Shown: in pieces, positions 1 through 7,556 of the stretch
Numbering within the stretch: position 1 is the stretch's first letter
How the letters are laid out: each line of letters starts with the position of its first letter
Assembly: GCA_905221605.1 (NCBI GenBank)
Contig: CAJNDS010002314.1
Span: 428,678-487,989, forward strand
From: Symbiodinium natans
Taxonomy: Eukaryota > Sar > Dinophyceae > Suessiales > Symbiodiniaceae
DNA: 59,312 nucleotides
Direction of reading: 5' to 3'
Translations under genes and position numbers: made by a program
The notes under the pieces: model-generated
Told to the model about the DNA's origin: nothing
The model's database searches: none
What the model saw: the letters and a program-made list of their open reading frames with translations, nothing else

Positions 1-55
1 GCCACGGCAAGCTGCCAGCCAGGCATGGGGCGCTCCTGTGAGCTTTATTCTAGGG

Positions 56-98
56 TTTTGGGGGGTTTGGGGTTTAGGGTTTAGGGTTTAGGGTTCAT
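56..98 (+). repeat. short TTTAGGG telomere-type block
   Basis: About four copies of TTTAGGG follow a GGGG-rich lead-in. The flanking bases 1-55 and 99-120 show no gene. This is the first of many interstitial telomere-type blocks in the window. Confidence 0.9.
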
Positions 99-164
99 GC
101 TGCTCAACTCTTAACACTGACCCCACTTAGTTTCCTAGGGCCCCCAGTGAGAATTCCTATAATA

Positions 165-1255
165 ATTGATTTGACAGAAAGATGATTTATAAATTCTCAT
201 TCATTATTCAAATATTAGAATATTATCATATTGAGAGAAATCTTCGGAACAATTATTGCCGGGATTTCTCTCCAAGAAATTTCCAATCATATTTGAATTG
301 ACAGAAATGAAATGAATGATAATACTCTTCGCCAAGAAATCTTCTCCCAAATAATCCCCAAAGAAATCTCTGAAAAGAAGATCTTCAGAGGATTTCTCTT
401 TTGAGAATTTCAATCATATTTGGTTTGGCAGGAATGAAATGAAAAAAACCCATATTCTTCATCAAAAAACCTTCGTCAAATGAATCCAGAAAAGTCTCTA
501 AAAAGGAAGAATTTCGAAAGATTTTCTAGAAGATTTCCAATCATATTTGAATTGATAGAAATGAAATAAATGATAATATTCTTCGTCAATAAATCTTCGC
601 CCACATAATCCCAGAAGAAAATCTCTGAAAAGAAGGTCTTCAGAATACTTCTCTTTAGAAAAACTGTCATCATACTTGATTTGATAGGAATGAAATGAAT
701 AATCAATATTCTCATTAAAAAATCTTCGCCAAACGAATCCAGAAAAAAGTCTCTAAAAAGGAAGATCTTCAGAGGATTTTCTCTGGAAGGTTTCCATTTA
801 TATTTGATTTGATAGAAACGAAATAAATGAAAAAAATTCTTCGTCAAGAAATCTTCGTCCAAATGGTCTTAGAAGAAACCTCTGAAAAGAAGATCTTCAG
901 AGGATTTCTCTTTAGAGAATTTCCAATTATATTTGGAATGATAGAAATGCCCTCATAATTGATCCATATATCCCAGCCATTCTGGAATGAAATGAAAAAT
1001 CAATATCCTTCATCAAAATATCTCCGCCAAACGAATCCAGAAAAATTTTCTAAAAAGGAAGATATTCAGAGATTTTTCTCTAGAAGATGTCCAATCAGAT
1101 TTGGATTGGCAGAAATGAAATGACATGAATGATAAAATTCTTCGCCAAGAAATCTTCGCCCAAATAAATCCAGAAGAAATCTCTGAAAAGAAGGTCTTCA
1201 GAGGATGTCTCTTTGGAAAAATTCAATTATATTTGATTTGGCAGGAATGAAATAA
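165..1255. repeat. AT-rich satellite, about 127-bp unit, alternating two types
   Basis: A GAAATGAAAT-like landmark recurs at about 304, 430, 555, 685, 812, 939, 984, 1111 and 1241, so the period is 125-130 bp apart from a roughly 45-bp disturbance near 940-985. Two monomer types alternate: one carries ATGATAAT-type sequence followed by TTCTTCGCCAAGAAATCTTC, the other carries an AAAAACCC or AATCAATAT-type segment followed by TTCATCAAAAAA. This gives a dimeric higher-order unit of about 254 bp. Minus-strand open frames of 69 and 128 codons lie inside it and reflect repeat phasing, not genes. Confidence 0.85.
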
Positions 1256-1507
1256 ATGGTACCCCCCCCCCCAGTTATCCACACCTTTTCTGCTTGTTTT
1301 GTGTTTTTCTTGTTCTGGCACTGCGTATTTCTTTTTTTCGTTCGTAATTTGTTTTCTTTGCCCCAGCGTGTTGATTATATTTTCCTTCTTCCTGATTTTT
1401 TTCTGGTTGATTATCTGTGTGTTTATATTACACCAGTAGAGACGTTTCTAGAGTGCATAGTGTACTTAAATTTCAAGGCCTCAATGGTCAAGCACGATGA
1501 GGGACAA
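1256..1507. other. pyrimidine-rich spacer, no gene recognised
   Basis: The spacer follows a C run at 1262-1271 and is T-rich on the plus strand. A 93-codon plus-strand frame begins at 1256 but is low complexity and hydrophobic at its start only because of the poly-T composition. I see no convincing gene here. It separates the 127-bp satellite from the hairpins that precede the virus-like locus. Confidence 0.5.
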
Positions 1508-1550
1508 GGAGTATTGAAGTTCAATGCTCCGGATTGAACTTCAATACTCC
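1508..1550. repeat. perfect 18-bp inverted repeat (hairpin)
   Basis: Arms 1508-1525 (GGAGTATTGAAGTTCAAT) and 1533-1550 are exact reverse complements, with a 7-base loop GCTCCGG. It lies just outside the 3' side of the virus-like replicase, as read on the minus strand. It may mark an insertion boundary or belong to a structured 3' region; the sequence does not decide between these. Confidence 0.9.
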
Positions 1551-1551
1551 G

Positions 1552-1947
1552 GGATTCAAGATTCAAGATTCAAGGTTCCCAGGAAAAGTTTCCCCAGGAT
1601 CTTGAATCCAGGGTCCCATGACGGGTCCGCTCCCTTCGGGTGATGGGGCTTTCGCGCGCTATCCGCTGGCAAGACGCGGGGGCGTCGCTCATCAGAAGGC
1701 CACCCTATCTCCAGATGGCTGCGCGCTCTGGAGTTTGGGTACACAGGCTACCCTACTACGATATTAGTTGACCACGGGCGGAAAGCTAGGGGCTCGGTAG
1801 CCGAGGTCAGGGTCCTCCTACCCCTTGTTGACAGCAAGAGGTCATTACGACCGTACGATATGTTGGGGTGTCGTGACTGCACTGTCTGAGAAAACTCAGA
1901 CAGGAGGCAGCACGCTAATGTAGCGTTGTACGAGCCCCTCAACCGAT
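1552..1947 (-). other. putative 3' untranslated region of the virus-like locus
   Basis: This is the segment downstream of the polymerase stop on the minus strand. It is GC-richer than the satellite to its left and contains several short self-complementary stretches: 11-bp arms at 1552-1562 and 1599-1609, a 9-bp stem at 1882-1903, and a CCCTTCGGG-type stem near 1630. Frames of 62 and 77 codons at 1556-1744 and 1748-1981 are open on the minus strand but resemble nothing I recognise. A structured, untranslated 3' end is expected for positive-strand RNA viruses. Calling it a 3' UTR is inference from position and structure. Confidence 0.45.
1882..1903. repeat. perfect 9-bp stem with AAAA loop
   Basis: CTGTCTGAG at 1882-1890 and CTCAGACAG at 1895-1903 pair perfectly around a four-base loop (AAAA on plus, UUUU on the minus-strand transcript). 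It lies 45-66 bases past the polymerase stop codon and could be a 3' UTR stem-loop. Confidence 0.85.
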
Positions 1948-3192
1948 CTAAGGCCGTCTCCTTCCGCTCCATTGAAAGCATCGATTAAGTCGACGATCGC
2001 TTGTTTTTTCCAACCGCATCTCGACCGCGAGTGCGTCAATCATCTGAGCCTGCAATTCCGGGGACGTACGGCTCGAGGCCTTGTCCATGAGGTGCTTGTA
2101 TACAGTGCTCAGGGTGCTGTCCAATTTATTGTCCTTCACGATGTAAATGAGCTTCAGCTCCCACCATTCGTATTTCCGTTTATCCATGACGATGTTATCG
2201 TCAGTAATCTTCTCCATGTAGTAGCGAAATATCACGGCGTAAAACGGAAGCTGAAGAGGGCATTCGTCACACATGCCCATGATTGACAGCATCTTTGTTG
2301 CTGCAGCCTTGGTAAACTCGTCGGTCACGTTGAAAGAGACTGTTGCAGCTGCGAACGTTTTTCGAAGCTTCGGGAAACTCATCATCTTCTTGCCCCTGCT
2401 GAGTGGCACGAAGATTCGGCTTGTGAATTCGATACGGTTGGTGGTGTCTATCAGCTTCTCAGGTGAGACTCGGCCGGAACGATCCTGAGGCTCTAAGCTC
2501 ATTCCAGCTGCGACGTAGAGGATCGCAGTGATGATGCCAAGAACCTCTCGACAGTCTTTTCCGGTTTTGTCCTTGCACCTGAACTTCTGGATGAATTTCC
2601 ACCGGTATCCCTTCAGCCTATCGTCCCCCTCACCGTCGATGAATTCTGAGTCAGGTTTCTCCACGTGTTTGCCGGTCGATTCTCGCTTGATGGTTTCGGC
2701 AATGTAAGAAGCTTTCCACTTGACATAGTCGACTATCTGCTTGATGTTGTTCTTGTCGCAGAGGAATGTAGGAAGGCATTCAACTATTTCTTTCAATGTG
2801 TACTCGCTCCAGTCCCATAGAGTAAACGTGGCTTCGGCGATGGCGTCAACGGTCTTGTCGACGTTCCAGTTGATGTAATAATTCCCCACCGAAGCCAGTC
2901 CATCCCCTGAATATCGTATCAAGATCTCGGTAATCAGGGTCAGCGTGTCAAACAAGACTGTGTCCTTCTTTTTCCATCGGGTCTTGGCGGCATTCTGGTA
3001 GTCTGCAGCGTCGGGGAATTTCTTCGCAACCCCGTTCATCAGAGCTTCCTCCAGGATCCGGCGGATGCCGGGCTTGGTCACATCGCCCGTGCATTTGTCG
3101 GTCACAGACGAGTCAAAGCTCCCAATCGGTAGATGCGAATCCACCAGAGCTGTAGTCTTGGTAGAAGGACAAGATGCGCTCGCTGACACCAT
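1948..3192 (-). CDS. RNA-dependent RNA polymerase, palm/thumb portion (virus-like, third frame)
   Basis: This 414-codon frame carries the catalytic core of a viral RdRp, which copies RNA from an RNA template. Visible in order are the second half of motif A (GSFDSSVTD, residues 24-32), motif B SGDGLASVGN (95-104) and motif C with GDD (189-191, inside EGDD). Spacing and order are those of positive-strand RdRps. The SGDxxx(T)xxGN form of motif B is most like tombus-like members of the Kitrinoviricota. One oddity is Ala100 where a Thr is usual in SGxxxTxxxN. The ATG at 3192 is probably not the real start, because motif A straddles the junction with the preceding frame (stop at 3113). The two frames overlap by 80 bases and the switch falls at a short G run (plus-strand CCC at 3121-3123) next to a CUUUGA-like stop context. 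The frame runs to a stop at 1948 without internal stops. The RdRp call is strong; the family placement is tentative. Confidence 0.88.
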   Translation of the reverse strand: MVSASASCPSTKTTALVDSHLPIGSFDSSVTDKCTGDVTKPGIRRILEEALMNGVAKKFPDAADYQNAAKTRWKKKDTVLFDTLTLITEILIRYSGDGLASVGNYYINWNVDKTVDAIAEATFTLWDWSEYTLKEIVECLPTFLCDKNNIKQIVDYVKWKASYIAETIKRESTGKHVEKPDSEFIDGEGDDRLKGYRWKFIQKFRCKDKTGKDCREVLGIITAILYVAAGMSLEPQDRSGRVSPEKLIDTTNRIEFTSRIFVPLSRGKKMMSFPKLRKTFAAATVSFNVTDEFTKAAATKMLSIMGMCDECPLQLPFYAVIFRYYMEKITDDNIVMDKRKYEWWELKLIYIVKDNKLDSTLSTVYKHLMDKASSRTSPELQAQMIDALAVEMRLEKTSDRRLNRCFQWSGRRRP

Positions 3193-4783
3193 GATGGTCT
3201 GTACCTTTGATACTCCTGATAACGAAGTATGGGAGCCGAAAGATACACTCCTCTATGGTCTTGTTCATCAGAGCGCTCATCGCCGAGCCCTGTGGTCCCG
3301 CGTGCTGCGCGAGCCGCGGCTTTATCTTGTTCAGGGTCTCATTTGGCTTCACAAACGCCTTTGTCACGGGTGCTTTGGGAAGGCATGTGCCCGAGACTGC
3401 GTCGAAGTTTTCTTCGATCAGTTTTTCTGTGAAACTGTTTGGAGCTATCTCTGAAATCATCTTGTGGAGTGGGAACAGAGTTTTTCCATGGAGTTCTGAC
3501 ACTACTTCGCTCATTGGGATGTCCATGGATTTAGAGTCGACCCGTTTGATTTCACTTTCGTCGATATCGAGTAGGACTGGCGTAATCGTCTCAACCATCG
3601 CGTGGAGAGGTCGACGAATGATTTCGTACGGGTTGCCGACTTGATTTTTGAACTCTACCCCTTCGTAACTGACCTCAGCGTACTTCTTAGCGTAATGTCT
3701 GTTACCGATGCCTGCCAGAGCGTTGTCGTGCGTATTGCATGCGACGTGCACGTTCATGAGGTCAAGGTCGGTGACGCCGGGCATGGACACGCGGGCTTTC
3801 GGCGTGACACCGTGCGTCGCTAAGAGGTCATCATCGATGATGCGTACTTTCGATTCAGCGTCGAGAACTGCTAGCGCTTCAGTCTTCATGCCAAGGTCTT
3901 TGCGAAGGTCAACCTTGTCCCAGTCAACAATAACCCGTACATGTTCCATTGGAATTCCGGGTGGTGCTGAGGTGTAGGGAACGAGAGGGGCCCCGGGTTC
4001 AATGAGCCTCGATGCCGCCGCAGTAGCGGAGCTCTCCGCGGCTTTTATATTCCCCGCCGGTCCAGAACCAGTCGCGGGTGCGTCCGACGATGAAGCGCTG
4101 GAGCTAGGGTCCCCACGTGGCGCGGTCACACCTTGACCGCCCGGGCTGTCGGAAACAAAGGTAATGCTTCCGCCGAGAGTGATGAGCTCGGCCCGGACTG
4201 CATGGGCTAGGTACGTCTGATAGCTGTACTGACGATCAAGCGCAGGATCGTCAACCAAGTTTGAGCGCGTGAGATTAATATTCGCAAGCATGCCCTTGGC
4301 CGTCTGTCGGTCAGAGCATATGACATGCTGAGATCGATGAAGCAGCTTGTGATGATATCTCTCCGCCTTGTACATTGGCCTATCGCCTACAGTCCAGTGC
4401 CGTAAAACGCATCTTGAGCATCGGTGTGCAAACGCAATCGCGTCGTCGAATTTGTCGTCGTTGCTAGCCTTGAATTCGAAGCCTGTGGGGAGGCAGTAGT
4501 GACAGATGCCACCCTGACGTGAACTCCACAGTTCTCCGATTTGCGACTTCATAGACAACTTTAACGCGATGCACCATTGGGTGAGCACATCGAATGAAAA
4601 ACTCCCGGCATCCCAGAGTAAGCGTCTGATGCCAGCGAAAAACATGCGAGGTTGAACTTGGCCTGATGTAATGTATGATCCAACAACACAAAAAGCGGCC
4701 ACGACGAAAAACGTGTGTAGTGTGCCCGTACTGGAGTTGGCACACAGGTCGATGACCAAAAAGGAGACTTCAGAAAGAGTCAC
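3113..4783 (-). CDS. virus-like replicase, central part with motif F and start of motif A
   Basis: This open frame has 556 codons. Residues about 23-40 form a hydrophobic segment (LHTFFVVAAFCVVGSYI), as expected of a membrane-anchored viral replicase. A Cys/His-rich stretch (CHYC about residue 94, later CSRC) follows, then a low-complexity Ser/Ala/Pro/Gly linker near 215-270. The C-terminal third is polymerase fingers: KAFVKPNETLNKIKPRLAQH (about 475-494) fits motif F, with its basic residues and KPR, and the frame ends in STDWEL, the start of motif A. The frame opens with GTG (first ATG near 4645) and overlaps the upstream frame by four bases, so an independent start is doubtful. It is probably part of one continuous replicase of about 1,090 residues that is broken by frame changes. 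Both breaks lie beside GGG runs on the coding strand. They could be genuine decay, length errors in the assembly, or recoding sites. Confidence 0.82.
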   Translation of the reverse strand: MTLSEVSFLVIDLCANSSTGTLHTFFVVAAFCVVGSYITSGQVQPRMFFAGIRRLLWDAGSFSFDVLTQWCIALKLSMKSQIGELWSSRQGGICHYCLPTGFEFKASNDDKFDDAIAFAHRCSRCVLRHWTVGDRPMYKAERYHHKLLHRSQHVICSDRQTAKGMLANINLTRSNLVDDPALDRQYSYQTYLAHAVRAELITLGGSITFVSDSPGGQGVTAPRGDPSSSASSSDAPATGSGPAGNIKAAESSATAAASRLIEPGAPLVPYTSAPPGIPMEHVRVIVDWDKVDLRKDLGMKTEALAVLDAESKVRIIDDDLLATHGVTPKARVSMPGVTDLDLMNVHVACNTHDNALAGIGNRHYAKKYAEVSYEGVEFKNQVGNPYEIIRRPLHAMVETITPVLLDIDESEIKRVDSKSMDIPMSEVVSELHGKTLFPLHKMISEIAPNSFTEKLIEENFDAVSGTCLPKAPVTKAFVKPNETLNKIKPRLAQHAGPQGSAMSALMNKTIEECIFRLPYFVIRSIKGTDHHGVSERILSFYQDYSSGGFASTDWEL

Positions 4784-5235
4784 GCCCAGTTTCTCGATCT
4801 CTCCTGGAACACGGCGTGCATGTCTTCCAGGGTCGTCACCGGGTTGGTGAGACTCAATCCATGAGCTCCAGCTGAGCTTCCATGATCACTTGAGCAGACT
4901 TTGGACATTTCTTCCAGAGAAGATACTGCCTCCATTGCTGCTCGTTTGATCGGACCCCACAGAATGGATGCGCCGGCATAGAGACTGTCGCGCAGGACAT
5001 ATCCGGAAATCGAATATGATCCGCAGGCTCGTAGCGCAGCAGCGACGACTGTTGCGCCCTGTGCGCGAAGCGTCTCAATGTCTCCCAGGCACATCGTCAT
5101 CGAATGGAGCAGTTCCCCGCCCATCGGGTGCTCCGTCGACGGGGGCACTGGGATCAGCGCCAGAACAACAGGGAAGCTGTCGCGTATGGTGGAATCCAAG
5201 ACCTTCCACGTGTCCGTGGACATCAGCTCGGACAT
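4780..5235 (-). CDS. virus-like replicase N-terminal frame (function unknown)
   Basis: First frame of the virus-like locus; 151 codons if the ATG at 5235 is used (GTG at 5244 is also in frame). It begins MSELMSTDTW and ends SRNWA before a TGA at 4780-4782 that overlaps the next frame. I recognise no domain. The leader between the telomere repeat (ending near 5273) and this ATG is only about 38 bases, short as in many RNA viruses. It contains moderately hydrophobic Ala/Val-rich stretches. The exact four-base overlap, codon-like composition and lack of stops suggest it is the N-terminus of the replicase continued in the next frame. A separate small viral protein is the alternative. Confidence 0.6.
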   Translation of the reverse strand: MSELMSTDTWKVLDSTIRDSFPVVLALIPVPPSTEHPMGGELLHSMTMCLGDIETLRAQGATVVAAALRACGSYSISGYVLRDSLYAGASILWGPIKRAAMEAVSSLEEMSKVCSSDHGSSAGAHGLSLTNPVTTLEDMHAVFQERSRNWA

Positions 5236-5868
5236 CACCTCCACCTCCGTACAACAATAGAGCGTCGACCAGCTAGGGTTTTAGGGTTTAGGGTTTAGGG
5301 TTTAGGGTTTAGTGATTGCACCTTAGGCCTTGGGGGCTTAGGACCTAGGGTTCTTGGGTCTATGGATTGGGGTTTTGGGGTGGTTTAGGGTTTCGGTTTC
5401 CTGCAGCCTGAATGGGCTGGCGCATGGAGGTTCAGGAACGAGATGTACAGTTGTTTCACAACAGCACCCTGAACCATCTCACACATCACCCTAAACCGAA
5501 AGCGCCAAATCCCTAATGCCCTGAAGCCCTAAACCCAGATCCCCTGAGCCCTGATCCTCCTAGATCTCAAGCCCCAACGCCGCCTAAGCCCTAACCCCTA
5601 ACGCCCTTAAAGCCCAATAAACCCCTGACCTCTAACCCCCTAAAGCACCGAACCCCCCAAAACCCCCAAACCCCTAAACGCCAGAACCCTAAACCCCCTA
5701 AAACCATGAACCCTGAACCCCAAAGCCCTAAAACCCTAAACCCCGAAGCGCCTAAACCCCAAACTCTAACCCTAAACCCCAAACCCCAATTCCTGCTCAA
5801 GGCCCTAAAGGCCTCAAAACTACACTCTAACCCTAAAGCCCAAACCCTGATCCTGCTCAAAGCCCCTC

Positions 5869-5979
5869 TAAACCCTAAACCCTAAACCCTAAACCCTAAA
5901 CCCTAAACCCTAAACCCTAAACCCTAAACCCTAAACCCTAAACCCTAAACCCTAAACCCTAAACCCTAAACCCTAAACC
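5869..5979 (-). repeat. CCCTAAA array, about 15 perfect copies
   Basis: Uninterrupted 7-base repeats written as CCCTAAA on plus, ending at the island that starts near 5980. The preceding 5560-5868 is a degenerate version in which AACCCC, AAAGCCC and AACCCT words mix. Confidence 0.95.
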
Positions 5980-6076
5980 CTTGCTAAGAAAACCACCCAA
6001 CAGCCCTCCGGTCCGCTTCCGGCTTGTCACTGCCCTCTTCCTCCAGCGGTCGCTCTTCATCCTGCTGAACTGTTGG

Positions 6077-6121
6077 GGGGGTGGGGGGTGGGGGGGGGGT
6101 GGGGGGGGGTGGGGGGGGGGT

Positions 6122-6152
<31 letters not shown>

Positions 6153-6168
6153 GGGGGGTGGGGGGGGC
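6077..6168 (+). repeat. G-tract block with scattered T
   Basis: About 90 bases almost entirely G, broken by single Ts at intervals. It has strong G-quadruplex potential. It follows a 95-bp unique island and leads back into telomere-type DNA. The 67-codon plus frame here is poly-Gly and not a gene. Confidence 0.9.
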
Positions 6169-6275
6169 GGTTAGGGACGTCTAGGAGTTTAGGGCTTAGG
6201 GCTTTTGGGTTTTGGGGTCTAGGGTTTAGGGTTTAGGGTTTGGGGTTAGAGTTTGCGGTTTTGTTGTAGTTACAT

Positions 6276-6360
6276 GGTCCCTTCATAGGGCCCTTACATA
6301 ACCCAAATACCCCATAAACACCCAGAACCCTTTCAAGAAGGCATGGGACCATATAAAACC
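6276..6360. repeat. dispersed element family C, copy 1
   Basis: Begins TACATGGTCCCTTCAT and ends near GGCATGGGACCATATAA, so its ends are roughly complementary. It shares CATGGTCCCTT, GGGCCCTTA, ATACCCCA and AGAACCCTT-type words in the same order with 48738-48806 and 53056-53172. All copies lie between telomere-type blocks. Confidence 0.6.
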
Positions 6361-6499
6361 TGCCTTAGGGTTTATAGGGTTTAGGATTTAGGGCTTAGGG
6401 TAGGGTTTAGGGGAAGAGCCCCAAGACGCCGCCCTAAACCCCAAGAAGGCACCCTAGACTCAAAACCTTCCTAACCCCTATTAAGAATCACCCCTCATC

Positions 6500-6655
6500 C
6501 AGCAACCAAAGGGTAAACAGGGTGCTTTGGGATGTTCCCCCTTATACTAGCAGTCCTTAATGAGGATTATACTGGGGGGGGGGGGTATTATAATGCCCAT
6601 TAAGGAGCTGTTAGTATAAGGATGAACATCCCAAAGGGTGCCCTTTGTTCCTCAA
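6500..6655. repeat. dispersed palindromic element family A, copy 1
   Basis: An imperfect inverted repeat: GCTTTGGGATGTT, CTTATACTAGCAG and CCTTAAT on the left pair with ATTAAGG, CTGTTAGTATAAG and AACATCCCAAAG on the right, around a G run near 6575. Length, lack of coding capacity and recurrence at 22087-22173, 29128-29368 and 54212-54306 fit a miniature inverted-repeat element (MITE-like). Confidence 0.75.
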
Positions 6656-6744
6656 GGGACGGCCATTACACCCCAAACCCAGAAAGCCCCAATAGAAACG
6701 ACGCAAAGACCAGGACCCCTAAACCCCTATAACCCAAACCCGCT

Positions 6745-6850
6745 ATGTGTTTAAGAGCCACGCCAGAAAACTTGAAGATGACAATCCTTATAAGGAAGAA
6801 GACCTTTATTCTTAGGGTGGTTCTTCAGCAAATAGTAGCAAATTTGAACC
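6745..6850. repeat. dispersed element family D, copy 1
   Basis: Contains CCTTATAAGGAAGAA followed about 20 bases later by GGTTCTTCAGCAAATAGT, matching 29508-29566 in order and spacing. The rest of the island to about 7010 shows no gene; an 86-codon plus frame there is not recognised. Confidence 0.55.
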
Positions 6851-7019
6851 CGAGCCCCGACAGATGTCACCGGGGGCCTTCTTCTTCGGGCCAGGCTTGG
6901 GGAACTCGAAAGTCGCGCTGGGCACGAAGAAGCTGGGTCGGCCATCAGAGTTCACTGTCTTCGTTGGGTCCTGCAGTTAAGACACCCAGGCAATCAAGGA
7001 TCTAGAGAGTCTAGGGTTC

Positions 7020-7160
7020 AACCCTAACCCCTAAACCCTAAACCCTAAACCCTAAACCCTAAACCCTAAACCCTAAACCCTAAACCCTAAGCCCTAAGCC
7101 CTAAGCCCTAAGCCCTAAGCCCTAAGCCCTAAGCCCTAAGCCCTAAGCCCTAAGCCCTAA
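7020..7160 (-). repeat. CCCTAAA array changing to a CCCTAAG array
   Basis: About nine CCCTAAA copies pass abruptly into about eleven CCCTAAG copies (from about 7086) and end in a final AAACC. Homogenised variant blocks such as this suggest local amplification of a single changed repeat. Confidence 0.92.
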
Positions 7161-7253
7161 ACCTTAATGTCGGCATAAGCTTTGCCGCGTAAGGGTGCAG
7201 ATGGCGGGTGGCAGGTCTTTCGGGCAGTCGAAGACTCTGCACCGTGTGTGCCC

Positions 7254-7438
7254 CAACCCTAAACCCTAAACCCTAAACCTTAAACCCTAAACCCTAAACC
7301 CTAAACCCTGAGGCAGGGTTTAGGGTTTAGGGTTTAGGGTTTAGGGTTTAGGGTTTAGGGTTTAGGGTTTAGGGTTTAGGGTTTAAGGTTTAGGGTTTAG
7401 GGTTTAGGGTTTAGGGTTTAGGGTTTAGGGTTTAGGGA
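7254..7438. repeat. C-to-G inverted telomere-repeat junction
   Basis: CCCTAAA repeats (7254-7309) meet TTTAGGG repeats (7317-7438) across the short joint TGAGGCAGG. The two arms form a large inverted repeat, oriented with the G-strand ends pointing away from each other. Confidence 0.92.
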
Positions 7439-7443
7439 TGAAT

Positions 7444-7556
7444 TTGGGGGTTTCCGAAATTAGGGCTACCTTATTGGGGGTCCTTATTATCCCCAAAATC
7501 CTACTATTTGGGGGACAAGATTCGAAGTCCCTTATTTTCGTAAACCCCCATATACA
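7444..7556 (+). repeat. dispersed element family B, copy 1
   Basis: Starts GGGGTTTCCGAAATTAGGG, then ACCTTATTGGGGGTCCTTATTA, CCTACTATTTGGGG and TTTTCGTAAACCCCCAT. The same words occur in order at 13036-13138 and 23268-23385, and inverted at 10862-10945. The ends (GGGGGTTT near the start, AAACCCCC near the end) are complementary. Confidence 0.7.

Larger units (their letters stand above)
1552..5273 (-). other. endogenous positive-strand RNA virus-like element
   Basis: A minus-strand block of about 3.7 kb contains three consecutive open frames (about 150, 556 and 414 codons). Together they encode a replicase with motifs F, A, B and C. The 5' end of the viral sense strand is fused directly to CCCTAAA telomere repeats (plus-strand TTTAGGG from about 5274). 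The 3' side ends in hairpins and then the AT-rich satellite. No capsid gene, reverse transcriptase or integrase is visible. Only two frame breaks over roughly 1,090 codons indicate a young insertion, selection to keep it, or a viral contig joined wrongly to host sequence. The most economical reading is an RNA virus genome copied to DNA by a host or retroelement reverse transcriptase and captured at a telomeric site. The capture mechanism is inference. Confidence 0.75.

Noticed and set aside
1972-3823. Plus-strand frames of 67-145 codons opposite the polymerase
   Set aside because: Shadows of the minus-strand replicase, which has the RdRp motifs.
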